From positions 1,636,934-1,700,933 of the forward strand of contig SSNP01000108.1 in the NCBI GenBank assembly GCA_006937955.1: DNA of 64,000 bases, written 5' to 3'. Made by a program: the position numbers and the translations under genes. Origin of the DNA: Pachypanchax playfairii (lineage: Eukaryota > Chordata > Actinopteri > Cyprinodontiformes > Aplocheilidae). A model generated the notes under the pieces. It was not told the origin of the DNA, did not search any database, and saw only the letters and a list, made by a program, of their open reading frames with translations. Of this stretch, positions 46,201 through 58,096 are shown piece after piece (the stretch's first letter is position 1; each line of letters starts with the position of its first letter).

Positions 46201-49200
46201 ACAAATATTCACAGACACTCATACTTGGGGTCAATTTAGAGTCACTATATGATCTAACATATTTATTTTGTACTACAGAAGGAAATTCACACATTAACTT
46301 GCAAGGATATACAAATGCCAGTAACTTTTTTGCTGCAAAGCAACAATACTAACCAACTTCACCACCATGAATAGATTATTTGAATATAAAAAAAAATAAA
46401 CTAGTTATACTGTACATTTGTGATGTTGCACACATATGAACAAGATCCTTCTGCAGTGCAATGTCAGCAAACAGCTTGTTATTTATTCTTCTCCCTGGGT
46501 GTTCGATTTTGTAAAACTGATTAATTGTTCAGATGAGAAAGGCCATATGCTCCCTTTAGAATATTATTATGTGTGTTCAACATCACAGTTAACATGCTGA
46601 CTTGTTTGGCCTGTGGATCAAAAGTATTTTTCACAGAAGGCAAAGACAACTTAGACTTTGAGATGAAAGCCTGGCTTCATTAAATATTTCTTTATACTCA
46701 GTTTAGATCAGTTTCACATGCTTTCTTTTCCCCCCCTGCTTATTTAACTGGAGGCAGATGGTCAGATAGTTTGAGAGCTGAATGCATCCTGACACATGCT
46801 GAGAAGAAAAATGCTTAATGTGGGTTGGCAGAAGAGTCTCTAAAAGATCATGTATATACTGAATTAGATACCTTGTTGCAGAATTGTTTAAAAATGCTAA
46901 ATTAATTAGTTTTATGCATTTTACTGATAGAAATTCTCCAAAATAAATTATTTCATAAAACTAAAGTACTTTTCTAATACAGTTTCCTGATTTCCATTTC
47001 AGGAAGTTATAATTATCTAACCGCTGCATAATGATTGGTCAAAAAGATATATTTTTGTGCTCCAAGTAAAAGTGGCTTTGTTGAATTACTCTTTCCTTCA
47101 CTAAGACAAGTATTTAATTTTGTTGTCGATTTATTTTAATGGAGACACAGAGTAGTAATCAAAAGTCAAACAATTAAAACCTAAAAGTTACATGTTGAAT
47201 AAAATTTCATTCCATAAAACAAGTATTTGAAAAATTAAACATAACTTAGGACCTGATGGAGAAACCTTTTTAATACGACTGCTTTTTTTAAGGGAGAAAG
47301 ATCCCACCTCACACCCTCACATCACCTCCACAAATAAAGCTCTTACCATTTTGGCACTGCAATCAGCGTACTCCACCTCAACCCTCCACCTTGACCCTAA
47401 TATCAAGTAAATATTGAGTGAGGGTAAGAAATTTGATCCCATCTTTGCAATTACTTGACATCCGTTTCTAAGACGTCTGTTTGATGTGAATTTGTGCTAA
47501 AAAAACCTTTTCCTCTTAATAAGTGCAAATCCCCAGCTGAAAAGAAATAAACACTAATATCACAAACGTTCACAGTGGCATTTTCTTATGTTGACTGCAC
47601 TTGGTTAGTATTTGGTTTTTTTGGTATTATATTCCTTTTTTGTTGTTTAGAAGCTTTATTTTGCTGGTGCATGCTTTGTGTGTAACTGAGGTGTTTAAGA
47701 GTTCATGGGTCTGAAAGGTGCTTCGGCTTTTTTCTCACCAAGGAATCATGCTTCAGGTAATGCTTTAAATGTGACACAAAAGGTTTTTCACCTTCCTATA
47801 AGTGACACCTTATCTTCTACTGAATTCTGTGAAATTCTGAAAAACAAGGAAAATAAGATGAAGCAAATTGTATTCTCCAGACCCATTTAGAGTATAACTT
47901 TGCAAACTTACACAAAAATCATTGCACAAAGTTCTTAAAATGTTCAAATGTATAATGAAAGTGACTTTTTTAACAGAAACATATCTTGTAAATCTGCCAT
48001 ACAATTGTTTCTTAACCATATACCTGCCATTGACCTAAAACAAACACCTGGATGTTGTTTTATAGACAAAGGCTTGAAAACGTGGTCAGAGTAGATATGG
48101 ATGTTGACAGAATTACATACAGACAAGTTCAGTTGGTAAATCTAAGGGCAGCTTTCTGTCAATGTATGCATCTCTTTGGGACTAGGTCCAGTTTGGTACA
48201 ACATGTTCTTTAGCTTCCTGTTTATGTAGGAAGCTGAAGTACACAATAATTTATCAATAGCTGAACAGCACTGAGATGTGGGTGGTGCTTTCACAGCCTG
48301 CAAGGCACACAATATCCATGTTAATTCAGTTTGAACAAACTGCAATAGTATTGTCTATTAAATTTAATCTCAGTCTTTTGTGTATATTGACTATTGCATG
48401 TTATAACACTGTAAATCTTTAATTTCAGAGAAAATGTAAGGCAGTCTCAAAGACATAAACAAGCTCTGTTGAAACATTAGCTTGCCACAGTGTCATTTCT
48501 TTTTGGGAAAAGGAAGTACTTTGAGGTCAGTGAGGTTTTATTTATCAATTTATCTTCCAATGGAGTCACATTGGGCAAAGAAAACAAACCCTCAACAATA
48601 TAACACAGTAGGAGCAACAGAAGAGTCATTGGAAATGTTTGGTCTGGTCTAAGAAAGATGTTGTTTTTTTCCTGGAAAAAAAACTCAGTCTCCTCTTAAA
48701 CAATCCTGTCTTCATCTTGCTTGGCCACGTCAGAGTGAATCATTCAGGGCCAGAAATCATCTTATTTGCTAAATAAAGGAAAAAGGGAAAACAACTTCCT
48801 CCGTTTGGAGAATAACCGAAATGAGCAAATGTTGTCATGATGATGGCGATGGCAGCGGTAACACAAGCAGGATGTGAGCCAGTGCATGTGGAGCAGGTGA
48901 CATAACATGAACACGCTGTCATTGCCACAAAGCCTTTGAGCAAGGCACCAGATGTCAGGCTGTTCCCAGCTCACTTCACTAAGTAGAATTTATTAACACA
49001 CAAATGGAGCATGAGCTCCTATTTTCGTCATGTGAAGCACTTGTAACCATCAAATATTGAGGGTGACACGTGGCCAAACGCTGGATGGCTAATTAGTAGT
49101 GCAGAAAATATTATACAGAATTCGAGTGGACATGGTTCATCCTCTTTGTACTGCTTGCAAATGTCCTCATACATCGCCAATATGGCAAAGACCAGAGGAG

Positions 49201-50159
49201 AATGTAGTGAGAACTGTCTATCTCACCCTGTAGCAGCGTAGGAGGACTCGGAGCACCAGCTAGTGCCAGACTGAGGATTACTACCTCCACTCAACACACA
49301 CTCTAGTTCACAGCTCAAAAGCTTTCTATTAGATTAAAAAGCACTTTGTGTCATCATGAGCCTGATTGTTATGTGGTGTTTTTTCCCCCCCGTTTTTTTA
49401 CGTCTTCCTTTTTTTCCAACCAGATCCAGAAATTATGACTCATGTTGTCCCTGATCCTGTGTATGGTCTGTTCAGTTTTGAGAAATGACTCAGAGCCAAC
49501 AGTGCATCAAAGATTGACAGGACAGACTAAGAGATGTGAACTGAATCAAAAGCAATTCTGTGAAGAGAGGTGAATTAGTAGTACACAGAGCTGATGCTGA
49601 TTCAGGAATTCTAAAAAAAAAACAAGGGAAAACATAATTTTTGCTTTTATGGAAATATTAGCCATGCAAAAATATACTGTCATCTTTATCTACCAAAATT
49701 GATTTTAAGTCAACAAACCAATCAGTATGAGCTGAACCGAGAGACTGCAGCAATCCTCTTATGTCCCCTTGTTTCTACCATCAGGACTAATAAACTGCTT
49801 TTTCAAATCAAGAGCACTGAGGTGAGATTTACTTTGTAGACTTCTGTGGAACTCATCTAAATAATGAAGCTGCTTGTACAGCTAGGAGTCCTTTCATCTG
49901 TAGAAACTGCTCTGAAGTCGTGAGGCATCTCAGTATCTAAAAGTGATTGTGAGTACAAGGAACTGATGGGCAGCCCTTTATGGAGATTGTGGATTATAAG
50001 AAGCCTGGCAATAGGAAGTAGTCAAGAATTACAGATACCTGGATCCACACCTGGACAGCAGATCTGCACCTAAAATGCAACTATAAAGCTGACATCAAGA
50101 AGGAACAGAATATGCTTAATTGTTTAAGAAATAACATCATAATAATTGATACTTTACTG
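46201..50159. other. Long stretch without a recognised gene
   Basis: AT-rich, probably intergenic or intronic. Frames of 60-70 codons occur on both strands without domains. No repeats were confidently classified. Confidence 0.4.
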
Positions 50160-50480
50160 ATACACCTTAAGGAAATTATTTTCTCCCTGAGGAACAGAGG
50201 CCTGCCATCTGTACGGTCCCTGGGGGGCAGTTTCAGGGTTCAGTATCTTGTCCAAGAAAACTTCCACATGTAGCCTGTTGGGGCCTCTTGCAATCAGAGG
50301 ACAACTTCCTTCTACAATAGGCTACAGCCACCCTTTGGAGAACAGTGAACCCCGCCCCGTGGATGCTCTCAGGAGCAGACACTTCTGTCAAGCTGACAGG
50401 TTTTGGGCCGACAATGCATTTATACTACTACCCTCTGGAGTGGACACCCTGCTGTTCAGGACAACAGACACTTGTCAAAC
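50160..50480. repeat. Probable SINE/LINE-derived repeat fragment
   Basis: 'gggggcagtttcagggttca' followed by 'tatcttgtccaag' and 'cttccacatgtagcctg' is a decayed form of a widespread fish repeat body ('...ggttcagtgtcttgctcaagg...'). An 81-codon frame runs through it but has no domain. Confidence 0.45.
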
Positions 50481-50496
50481 ACCCAAAAAATAAAAT

Positions 50497-50920
50497 CAGT
50501 GAAAATTCACCCCGCTAACGGACAGTGATCACAGATAGAAGCCGACACTCCTGCAGCGGAGGAGCTGGAGAAGGGAGCAGAACCTGCTTGACCAGGTGCA
50601 TGGCACAGAGGCCAGCTGCACATCGGATGTGGAGGAGATGGACCAGGATGACCCAGAGCTGCCGCCACCAGCCATCGCATGTGTTAAAGACCTGCTGCGC
50701 TACCTGGTGGACTCAGGGACAAATATTAGAGCCTCTCTCATTTTAATGTCACATTCAGGTCCGTTAAGACAAGTGGCCATCCGGCACAAATTATCATGCA
50801 ACTTTTAACAGTTTCAGCATGATGCCAGTTTCTCCCACCCTACCCCTCTGGGGCCGACACCCCACCATAATGGACAAAATGTCTGGTCCCGTTAGTGTCT
50901 GCTATAACGAAGTTTTGCTG
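50497..50920 (+). mobile_element. pogo/Tigger-like element remnant
   Basis: The left end CAGTGAAAATTC and the inverted right end CAGCAAAACTTC agree at 9 of 12 positions. Both are followed by 'ctaacgg' and 'gcagac' type words as in Tigger TIRs. TA follows the right end; the left TA is lost. The interior (about 50640-50740) encodes DDPELPPPAIACVKDLLRYL, resembling the acidic, PPP-containing C-terminal tail of pogo-type transposases. The DDD catalytic core is absent, so this is a deletion derivative. Confidence 0.5.
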
Positions 50921-51185
50921 TACTTTGTGTCAAACTTCTTTCTCATCTGCCAAAAATTTTGCTGTATCTAAAACAGATTGAAGGAAGCTATAAAATAAAT
51001 ACCTGCAACACTGAAGGGACAAAAAAATAGTGAAAAACATTAAAGTGTATCTGACGTGTCATTTTAATGTGTCATTTTACCACTGCATATCAGTTAATAT
51101 TGCATTTGTGCTCAGTTGCCAATATTCCACAAAAAGTAGGATGCACAAACCTCCAGTAAAAAGCCTCAGATACGCATAATCAGGT
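50921..51185. other. No feature seen
   Basis: AT-rich spacer between two transposon remnants. Two near-identical 'gtgtcattttaatgtgtcatttta' phrases around 51060 form a very short tandem. Confidence 0.4.
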
Positions 51186-51189
51186 GGTC

Positions 51190-52440
51190 ATGGGGCATAA
51201 TTTCTCAATTGGAAGTGACAAAAAGCAGGAACAGGAGATGTAAACAAAGTGATTACGATGGCAGAAAATACAGAGTCAGATCAAGAACCTGTTGTTTCGG
51301 AGGATTTGTCGCTTCCTGAATGAGAAACTGATGACTCCGAAGAAGAGTCAATATCAAGAGGACATGTTTTGGGGGCACAGCCATATCTGTTTGAGCTAAG
51401 ATCAGTTCCACAGACTTCAAGTTCTGATCTGCAGTCTCAGATTCATCATCAATGCCAACAAACATTAAGGATAAACAGCCACATCAGAGCAGAAGAAGGA
51501 GAGAAAGAGAAAGAAAAGAGACCAAAATCCATTGAGAAATGTTTCATGGTGTGAGTGTTCTCGACTCAGGTGGAACTGTGAGTATTTCACCTTCTGAATG
51601 TTTATTTTTCCGGGCTCTAATTATTATGAGTAAGTCGAGTGAATTGTAGACGAGTGCACATGAGTCTGTATGTGATGGCAGCTATGAAAAAACAACATTC
51701 ATGACATGTCCTCACCTCTTGTTAGCGTTACAACAGCAGCTCATTTGAGAGTGCACAGAAAAACCCTGTTGACCAGACAACCATGTCTTGCAGCAACTCA
51801 TTTCAAACTCCAGTCCATTATTTTGATAACGATCACATTTATCATCTAAAACGTTTGTGTGTTGAGAATGTGACATACAGAAAAGAGAATTTCCGTATAG
51901 ATATTTGTGCATATTGCTGCCTATTTTCTGTCCAATATTCAAATAAAGGTTTTGTTGTTCATTGAAATGATATTTGATGTTTAACTGGTGGCTCGGTGGT
52001 GTGAACATGGGTTTGACTCAAGCATAGCTGCGCAGATTCTTTCCACAGATAAAGTTCTGACCCACTGAGTCAGAACCTGGTGAAGTCTTTTATTTCAGTG
52101 TGAGTGATTTCATTATTTCTGTATCTGATTTAGGGAAATTTGAAAAGGAAGCAGCGTCGCTACAACTGCCAGCTATAAGCCTGTATTTCACCCTTTTACC
52201 AATGAAAACAAATGCTCGCAAATACTTATCAATGCCCATGCAAGATAGAAAAAAAAAAAGCTACTTTCCTCTATTTCATTCCTTCCGGTTTCATTGGTCT
52301 TTGGAATTGAAACTCACTCGAAGAATCCCAAAACATTCATACTTGTCTTACAAGTGTCAAACAACACAAACTTGTATAACAATTTGTTATGTAAAGTTAT
52401 AATGCTTCTAAATGTTTTATTGAGACCAGAGCATGTCTAA
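51190..52440 (+). mobile_element. Unclassified DNA-transposon-like repeat, copy B
   Basis: It shares its left end (from 'ggggcat' through 'gagatgtaaacaaag' to the start of a reading frame) with 14.5 kb, and its right end (52190-52440, ending 'gagaccagagcat') with 15.6-15.8 and 60.25-60.46 kb. It keeps an N-terminal coding remnant at 51258-51554 that copy A has largely lost. TIRs and target duplication were not located. It may derive from a larger autonomous element not present here. Confidence 0.55.
51258..51554 (+). pseudogene. Acidic N-terminal transposon-protein remnant, one stop codon
   Basis: Reading from ATG at 51258 gives MAENTESDQEPVVSEDLSLP followed by a TGA at 51321 (codon 22), then ETDDSEEESISRGH and GAQPYLFEL in the same frame, ending after KRPKSIEKCFMV. 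The acid/serine-rich start and QPYLFE block look like the N-terminus of proteins found in fish transposons. No catalytic domain follows, so the full product is not identified. The corresponding start in copy A (about 14559) has ATA in place of ATG. Confidence 0.5.
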
Positions 52441-52664
52441 AACATCTATAGACTAACAGAAGAAGACATCACAAGCTATCACACTCAGTGGTGTATTTTT
52501 ATACATTCTCATAGGTGCTGTGAATGGACATTACCAAGACTTTACAAAGACCGTTCATGCTCCGACCGGGTTTTTATAAGTCTACTTGGTTTTGGATATT
52601 TAGATATTTTTAAGACAGTCCACACTGGCCTATGATGGCACTGCATGAAATCTATTATCTACAG
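52441..52664. other. No feature seen
   Basis: AT-rich spacer without recognisable content. Confidence 0.4.
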
Positions 52665-53320
52665 TGGGGCTTGGTAAATGTGTTTATTTGTATAGCATTT
52701 TACTCAAGTCCGATAATCCCCAAAGTGATTTACACTCACACATATTTTGGTGATGAACTACACACATGTTGTAGCCACAGCTGTCCTGGGACAGAGGCGA
52801 GGCTGCCAGACACCAGTGCCGCCGGACCCTCCGACCGCCACCAAGTGGGCAAGGTGGGTTGGGTGCCAGGTGATTTTTTTTCTCCGAGTGGGGCAGGCAG
52901 TGCTTAATTTGAGCCGGATCCTGCCGGAACAAGATCCGGGAACTGTCTTATTTTGAAAGGGTGTGTTCCAGTAATTGTTTGCTAGGATCCGTTAACGGCA
53001 CCAGTTGGGATAAATAACAGCGGCATCTAAATGCCAAAAAGGCAGTAGAACTTACTTCTTCTGGGCTTATCCTCACTTTCTCTAGCCCTGCTTGACAATT
53101 TACACCAGCACACAGCGCCTGGTCTGGTCCGATGGTTGTGTATGTGTGTGTGTTCCGGTATCAGTTTGGCCTCAGTGAATTCTGGTCTCATAGCGCTATT
53201 TGCGTTATGGTAACTTTTGATTTACAAATTAAGCACTGGGGGCAGGGATTTGAACCGGTGACCTTTTGGTTCCCAGACGACCTGCTCTAATGCCTGAGCC
53301 ACGGCCGCCCCCACAGCTTG
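52665..53320 (-). repeat. tRNA-derived SINE on the minus strand, split by a hAT MITE
   Basis: Inverted, 53315-53239 reads as a tRNA-like head: 'gtggctcaggcattagagca' (A-box region), then 'ggttcaaatcc', which fits the pol III B box GGTTCRANNCC. The body and 3' end ('actttggggatt', 'gctatacaaataaa') follow at 52897-52665. The insertion 52898-53238 separates the head from the body. This is a different SINE family from the one at 54.5 kb. Confidence 0.75.
52898..53238. mobile_element. Non-autonomous hAT element, 341 bp, perfect target duplication
   Basis: Ends CAGTGCTTAATTTG and, inverted, CAGTGCTTAATTTG are identical over 14 bases. GGGGCAGG flanks both sides (52890-52897, 53239-53246), a perfect 8-bp duplication. 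It sits inside a SINE, joining 'ccgagtggggcagg' to 'gatttgaaccgg' once removed. The interior contains 'gatccgggaactgtc' and a GT microsatellite and has no frame. Confidence 0.92.
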
Positions 53321-54459
53321 GATGAATCTTTGAAACTTTCTGCCGATGTAAAGTGCATGTAAAATGGGAAGCATCTCAGGAATGTGAAAAAAACATGCCA
53401 AAAAAGCTAAAACAAATTATAATGAGTACTGAGAGTGCGACAGAGTTTACTTCCATCACACAGAAATAAATCTTATAAATCCCTTGCAATCCAGCCATGG
53501 TCTAATAGAACATGTAGGTTGCAGAGAGCGCAGTGGGGTTGTCATCCTGTGTGATCCATTAAAAATAAAAATATGTAAATGGGATTCATTTTGTAATAGA
53601 TTTTTAATCATACTGTAACAATATAAATTCATTTTCACATTGTTGTGATTGGAAAGAATTGTAGAAGTTGGGGAGAAGGCTGAACAAAGAAAAAACAATA
53701 GAGGCAAGTCATTTCTTTCTTTACAGGACTAACCAATAGGATTGACCCTAGTAATTGTGTCAACAAAGATCTGACTAAAGACATTTTCTTGAAGTTCATT
53801 AGCTGTGCTTGCTTTCTCGAATGAAGAAGCAGAAAACAACACCAACAAAACTAAACTGATAACTGGTTGTTTTAGATTTAACTTTGAAACAAACTCTTGA
53901 CCCTGGACATGCTGGCAAGATTGGACTTTGTCTGTCAGATGGCTTTGAAACATCCTGGCATTTCCCTGGAGGAGCTCAAGAAGATGAAAGAGTGTACACA
54001 AGTCTAAGAAGTGCTGCTTCAACTGATGTCTCTTCAGAAAACAGACCGGGAGATCAAAAAACTGTAAATGTACCTATTCGATTTGACACGTTTCTAAAGA
54101 TTTTCTTAATTCAAAAATCTAACTTTTGATGAGAACTGTGGAATTTTGATCGAACTGTGTTTTATTTTATTTGTGAGATTCATTTTATTCATAAGGGTCA
54201 AGTAAATGTAGTGAGTTAGGGGCAAACACTTTACAAACAGCCCTTTTACATACAGCTTGTTACTCATGTTTTGAACAGTATCATTAACTTAATTATTTTT
54301 TCCTAAACCAATTAAATAATAATGTTTAACTAAAAAAGATCACTTGTGACAGTAAACATATTTTAAGATACAAACCTTATCCATCTCCAGGACGCTTTAT
54401 TTGGTGTCATAGGTTCTGCTGGCAATTAAAATATCACCATTCAGCAAAAAACAACAAAT
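53321..54459. other. No gene recognised
   Basis: An 81-codon plus frame (53884-54129) and a 97-codon minus frame (53729-54022) overlap each other and have no recognised domains. No repeat was identified. Confidence 0.4.
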
Positions 54460-54745
54460 TCATTGGCGCAGTTGTTAGCACTGTTGCCTTACAGTAAGAA
54501 GGTCCTTGGTTCTCAATCTTTCTGCATGAGTGGGTTTCCTCTGGAGACTCTGGCTTCCTCCCACATTCCAAAATATGCTTGAAGATAATTAGCAACTCTA
54601 GTTGTCCATAAGTGTGCCTGGTTTTCTGTCTATATGTGGTCCTGTGATGGACTGGCAACCTGTCTAGGGTGTAACCCCGCCTCTCGCCCAATGACTGCTA
54701 GGTAGGCCACCAGCTTCCTGTGACCCTAAACAGGAATATAAAGGT
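54460..54745 (+). repeat. tRNA-derived SINE, near full length
   Basis: It begins with a tRNA-like head ('ggcgcagttgttagcactgt', A-box region; 'ggtccttggttctcaatc', degenerate B box). The body follows: 'gagtgggtttcctctgg', 'ggcttcctcccacatt', 'gtcctgtgatggactggcaa', 'gtgtaaccccgcctctcgcc', and it ends near 'gaccctaaacaggaatataa'. This is the best copy of the SINE seen in pieces at 2.1, 4.5, 10.8, 28.7 and 61.0 kb. Confidence 0.8.
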
Positions 54746-56692
54746 ATAAATAATGACTGTCAAAAAATACAGATTAATGTAAACCTGAAATTCAAAGATG
54801 TCTGACAGGTCCTGTCGACATTACTTCAGATTTTTGTCTAACCTTTTTTGTTGTTGTTGTTTTTGTTATTTATATGAAATAAAGGTGAATATCGGCATTT
54901 GTTATTTTTCCACTTAAAACACTTGTCTATGAGGAAAAACCACAGAAAGTATTTTTTGCAAATGTGTGTTTCTAACCCTAAACCCCTTTGGCATTAGAGT
55001 AAGAGGTGCAAAATCTGCAAGAAATATCAGTTTTAAAATATCTAAGCACTATGGACAAGAACTAGTTAAGCAGGGCAATCCAAGCAAGTGTGTCTCTATT
55101 TTAGGTATATTTGAAATCCTTTGCCACCTTGTGATTTGTTGTGGATGTTCAAAACTAGATGTAATTTCCCACTAGCTGATTACATTTAATTGTTAAAATA
55201 ATTTAAATATAATATGGTTACAAATTAGAACTTAAACAACAGAATCAGAAAATGAACTTTTACTTTAATGGGCCACATATTTTAGTCTTCTAATGTAATT
55301 TTTTTTTTCAATTATAGTTGTGAATGAAAAAAGAGTGCATCCTGGCCTCTCTGACAAACATGGAAACTCAAAAGGTTCAGCTCTAATGAAAAGAACTATA
55401 TCAGCAGCACAATGCTAATTTGAACTGAGTACCTATTTTGGATGCAGCTATAAGGATGATAGACTGGCGGCATTTACCAAGGCCCTGGATTCTTAGTCAG
55501 AGGCTCCTGTCCTCCATGGTGATTTTCTCCTCCCCTCCTCCCCAGTTAATAATGCTGCACATTATTTTCCAAGCAGATAGTCATAGAGCGTGAAATCAGT
55601 TTAAGAGCAGAAGAGAGTGAGAACAAACTGAACTAGAGAAAAATATTTGAATTTCAATATTTTCTCATTTATTTAATAATACATTCATGTGCTCTGTGAT
55701 TTAATAAACACTGAGTGGGGAGGGGAGGTCTGAAGGTTGTCAAGAGACCTCCTGCAATGTTAGGGTCAGACAGAAAAACAGAAAGGACTGACTATTCAAC
55801 ATTTAGTTGTGAGAATATTCTCGTTAACTGGCCTAATTTAATTTCAACTGAAGTTAAAAGCGAAAGAATTTTCTCCATGAAATGAAACAAATGCTTTTTA
55901 AAGGAAGGTTCAAAGGCTCAGATGAGCTATTTATGTTACTGAATCCAGATTATGTTGCTTCCAGCCACACTGATAAAATGACTAACATGGCTTGCATGCA
56001 AGATGGTGGAGGTGGGTCAGAGCATCACCTCACTGAGCTGTTGCTCTGTACTCCAACCATAAATAAATCATATCAACAAGACAGTTTCTTTTATCAACAT
56101 TCTGTTCTTGTGAAGCAAAATCAGACAGGTAAAGCAACAGTCACTTACAGGAAGTGAAGTATGATGTGAGGTGCTGAAGTGCTAAAATAAATATCATGTA
56201 CTTAAACCTGTTGTGTTAATATGAGCTTTGCTTTTATTAAAAGGTGAAGTCATGAAAACTGGAGTTGCAAATGGAGCAAGATGTTGTGGTTCAGGTTTAA
56301 TAATAAATACTCCCTGGAATGTCTGTTGTTAGATGAGTTTATCCCCACATAATGCTTGGTGTCATACGGGTGTGTTTTTTAAGCAGAACCTAAGTGCAGG
56401 TGAAACTCACAAAATAAAATAATTTTAAGAACTACAAAAACAAAAGGCTGCAAAACAGATTAACAACTAGACAATGTTTAAATTTAGCATTACACTTGAA
56501 AGCATTAACATGAAGTACAGTCACTAAATAAACACTTTGACTTAATTGAGGGGATTAAAATTGCAGAAGCACAGAGGAAACACAAGGACCTGACAAAATG
56601 GCTGAGAATGAGAGAAATATTAAAGCTGAGGGTGAGTGAAGTGGGGACAGCTGGAGAAGAAGCAAGGAAGCTAGGGATGAATGGATGAGACA
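54746..56692. other. No gene recognised
   Basis: AT-rich DNA. A 91-codon plus frame (55882-56157) has no domain. No repeats were classified. Confidence 0.4.
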
Positions 56693-56700
56693 TATTAACC

Positions 56701-57011
56701 CAGTGCTTCTCAATTAGTATCATTTGTTTATTAAATTGTTATAAGTATACCTCTGCATTTCATTGTATCCTTATTAACATTAAAGAAAACAAAAAAGGGG
56801 AAAAGAATAATATTCCAAACATGGCATGATCTGATTTAAACCTGTTATCTTTTGGCACTGTGTGCGCACATACTCAGGCCAACACCATTAAGCTAATACT
56901 CTCTGCACACATTCTGACAATGAGAGCGTCACTGCCACCTACTGTAGTGGATGTGCAATAATACTTTATTCCCCTGACATCACACCGCGCCCCCCTATTC
57001 GATAAGAACTG
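56701..57011. mobile_element. Non-autonomous hAT element, 311 bp, perfect target duplication
   Basis: Ends CAGTGCTTCTCAATTAG and, inverted, CAGTTCTTATCGAATAG agree at 13 of 17 positions. TATTAACC flanks both sides (56693-56700, 57012-57019), an exact 8-bp duplication. The right interior includes 'cactgccacctactgtagtg' and a C-rich 'gcgcccccct' near the end, typical of this fish hAT type. It has no coding capacity. Confidence 0.88.
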
Positions 57012-57149
57012 TATTAACCAGACAAAGAAAACAGAAGAGCAGAAGACTATTACATGCAGGGTGTTAAGAAGCAATAAGTTTTTTTGTATTTAAGTAAAGA
57101 TTGTTAATTCAAGACTGGAAATGTATTGTCAGATAGGAAATGTTTGTTT

Positions 57150-57435
57150 GTTACCCTCAGGGTGTGTCCTCTGTGTCAGCCATTTTGATGCAGCTAAAGA
57201 GGAAGCCCGCCTCAAATGCAGCCTTTTTATGGGCAGTATGGCTCAGGTGATTGGCCGAACTGAATTGGACGCAGGGTCTAAAGGTATATAGGTGGACTGC
57301 TGGGTGCGGCAGAGAGATTTTCTTGTTTGTTGGACCAGAAGAAAATAAACAGTTTTGTTCTCATTTGCTCTTCAACCAAGTCAGCATGTCGAGTCCTTTG
57401 TCCTAACTACACTTCACTGTGTAACACAGGGGATC
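57150..57435 (+). repeat. Solo LTR-like sequence
   Basis: Elements occur in promoter order: a possible TATA box 'ggtatatagg' near 57282, a purine-rich 'gcggcagagag' start region, AATAAA at about 57344-57349, and an end near 'gtgtaaca'. Composition and order resemble fish Gypsy/ERV-type LTRs. No second LTR, primer-binding site or internal genes are adjacent, so it would be a solo LTR. The 5' edge and target duplication were not found. Confidence 0.35.
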
Positions 57436-58096
57436 ACAAGGAACTAGCTGAAACTAAATTATACAAGATACTGAAATACACAAGAGAACTAACTAAAAAT
57501 AGATATAACAAAAGAATGTAAAACTAAAAAAGGATGACATGAAAGTTCCACACGCAACAACAAAAATACTGACATTAGATTTTGGATGCTAACCTGGTCT
57601 GTTTCTCCCTCGATGATCACAGTCATTGCCCCATTTGTGAGTCTGCCAAGTCTGTCGTGTTTATGTTCACAGAGGTTTTCAACCATTGACTGTTTTCTGG
57701 ATTTGAGTATTGGATTGGATCATGGGACTGGAAGTGTTTTCCCAGGTTGCTAATGTTTTCTCCTACAAGCAAAGAAAGTTTCCTGTTTTCTTTCCTCCCC
57801 ACTCCTGCAAACTCCCCACAATTCTTTATCTAACCTTGATCTCTCCACTCACGTGTCACTCAGTGTCACAATATCTGTCCTGACACTCAGCAGTTTTCAA
57901 AACACACTCAGTCCTTTGCATTTAAGTCCAAAATACAAAACCATTACAGTAACTATGCATTTCCATTCAGAAATTAAGAAAGTGTGTTTGAATTAAAAAT
58001 TTGAATTAATCTGCTCATCAAAAACCTTTGGGAAAGTACTCCGCTGGTTACAGTACGTACTGAGACCCACCATCTTATTCCTCATCCCCTGGAAAA
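57436..58096. other. No gene recognised
   Basis: AT-rich DNA without recognisable exons or repeats. Confidence 0.4.

Noticed and set aside
53239..53315. A functional tRNA gene on the minus strand
   Set aside because: A and B boxes are present, but the sequence is the head of a SINE and does not form a complete tRNA with a paired acceptor stem.
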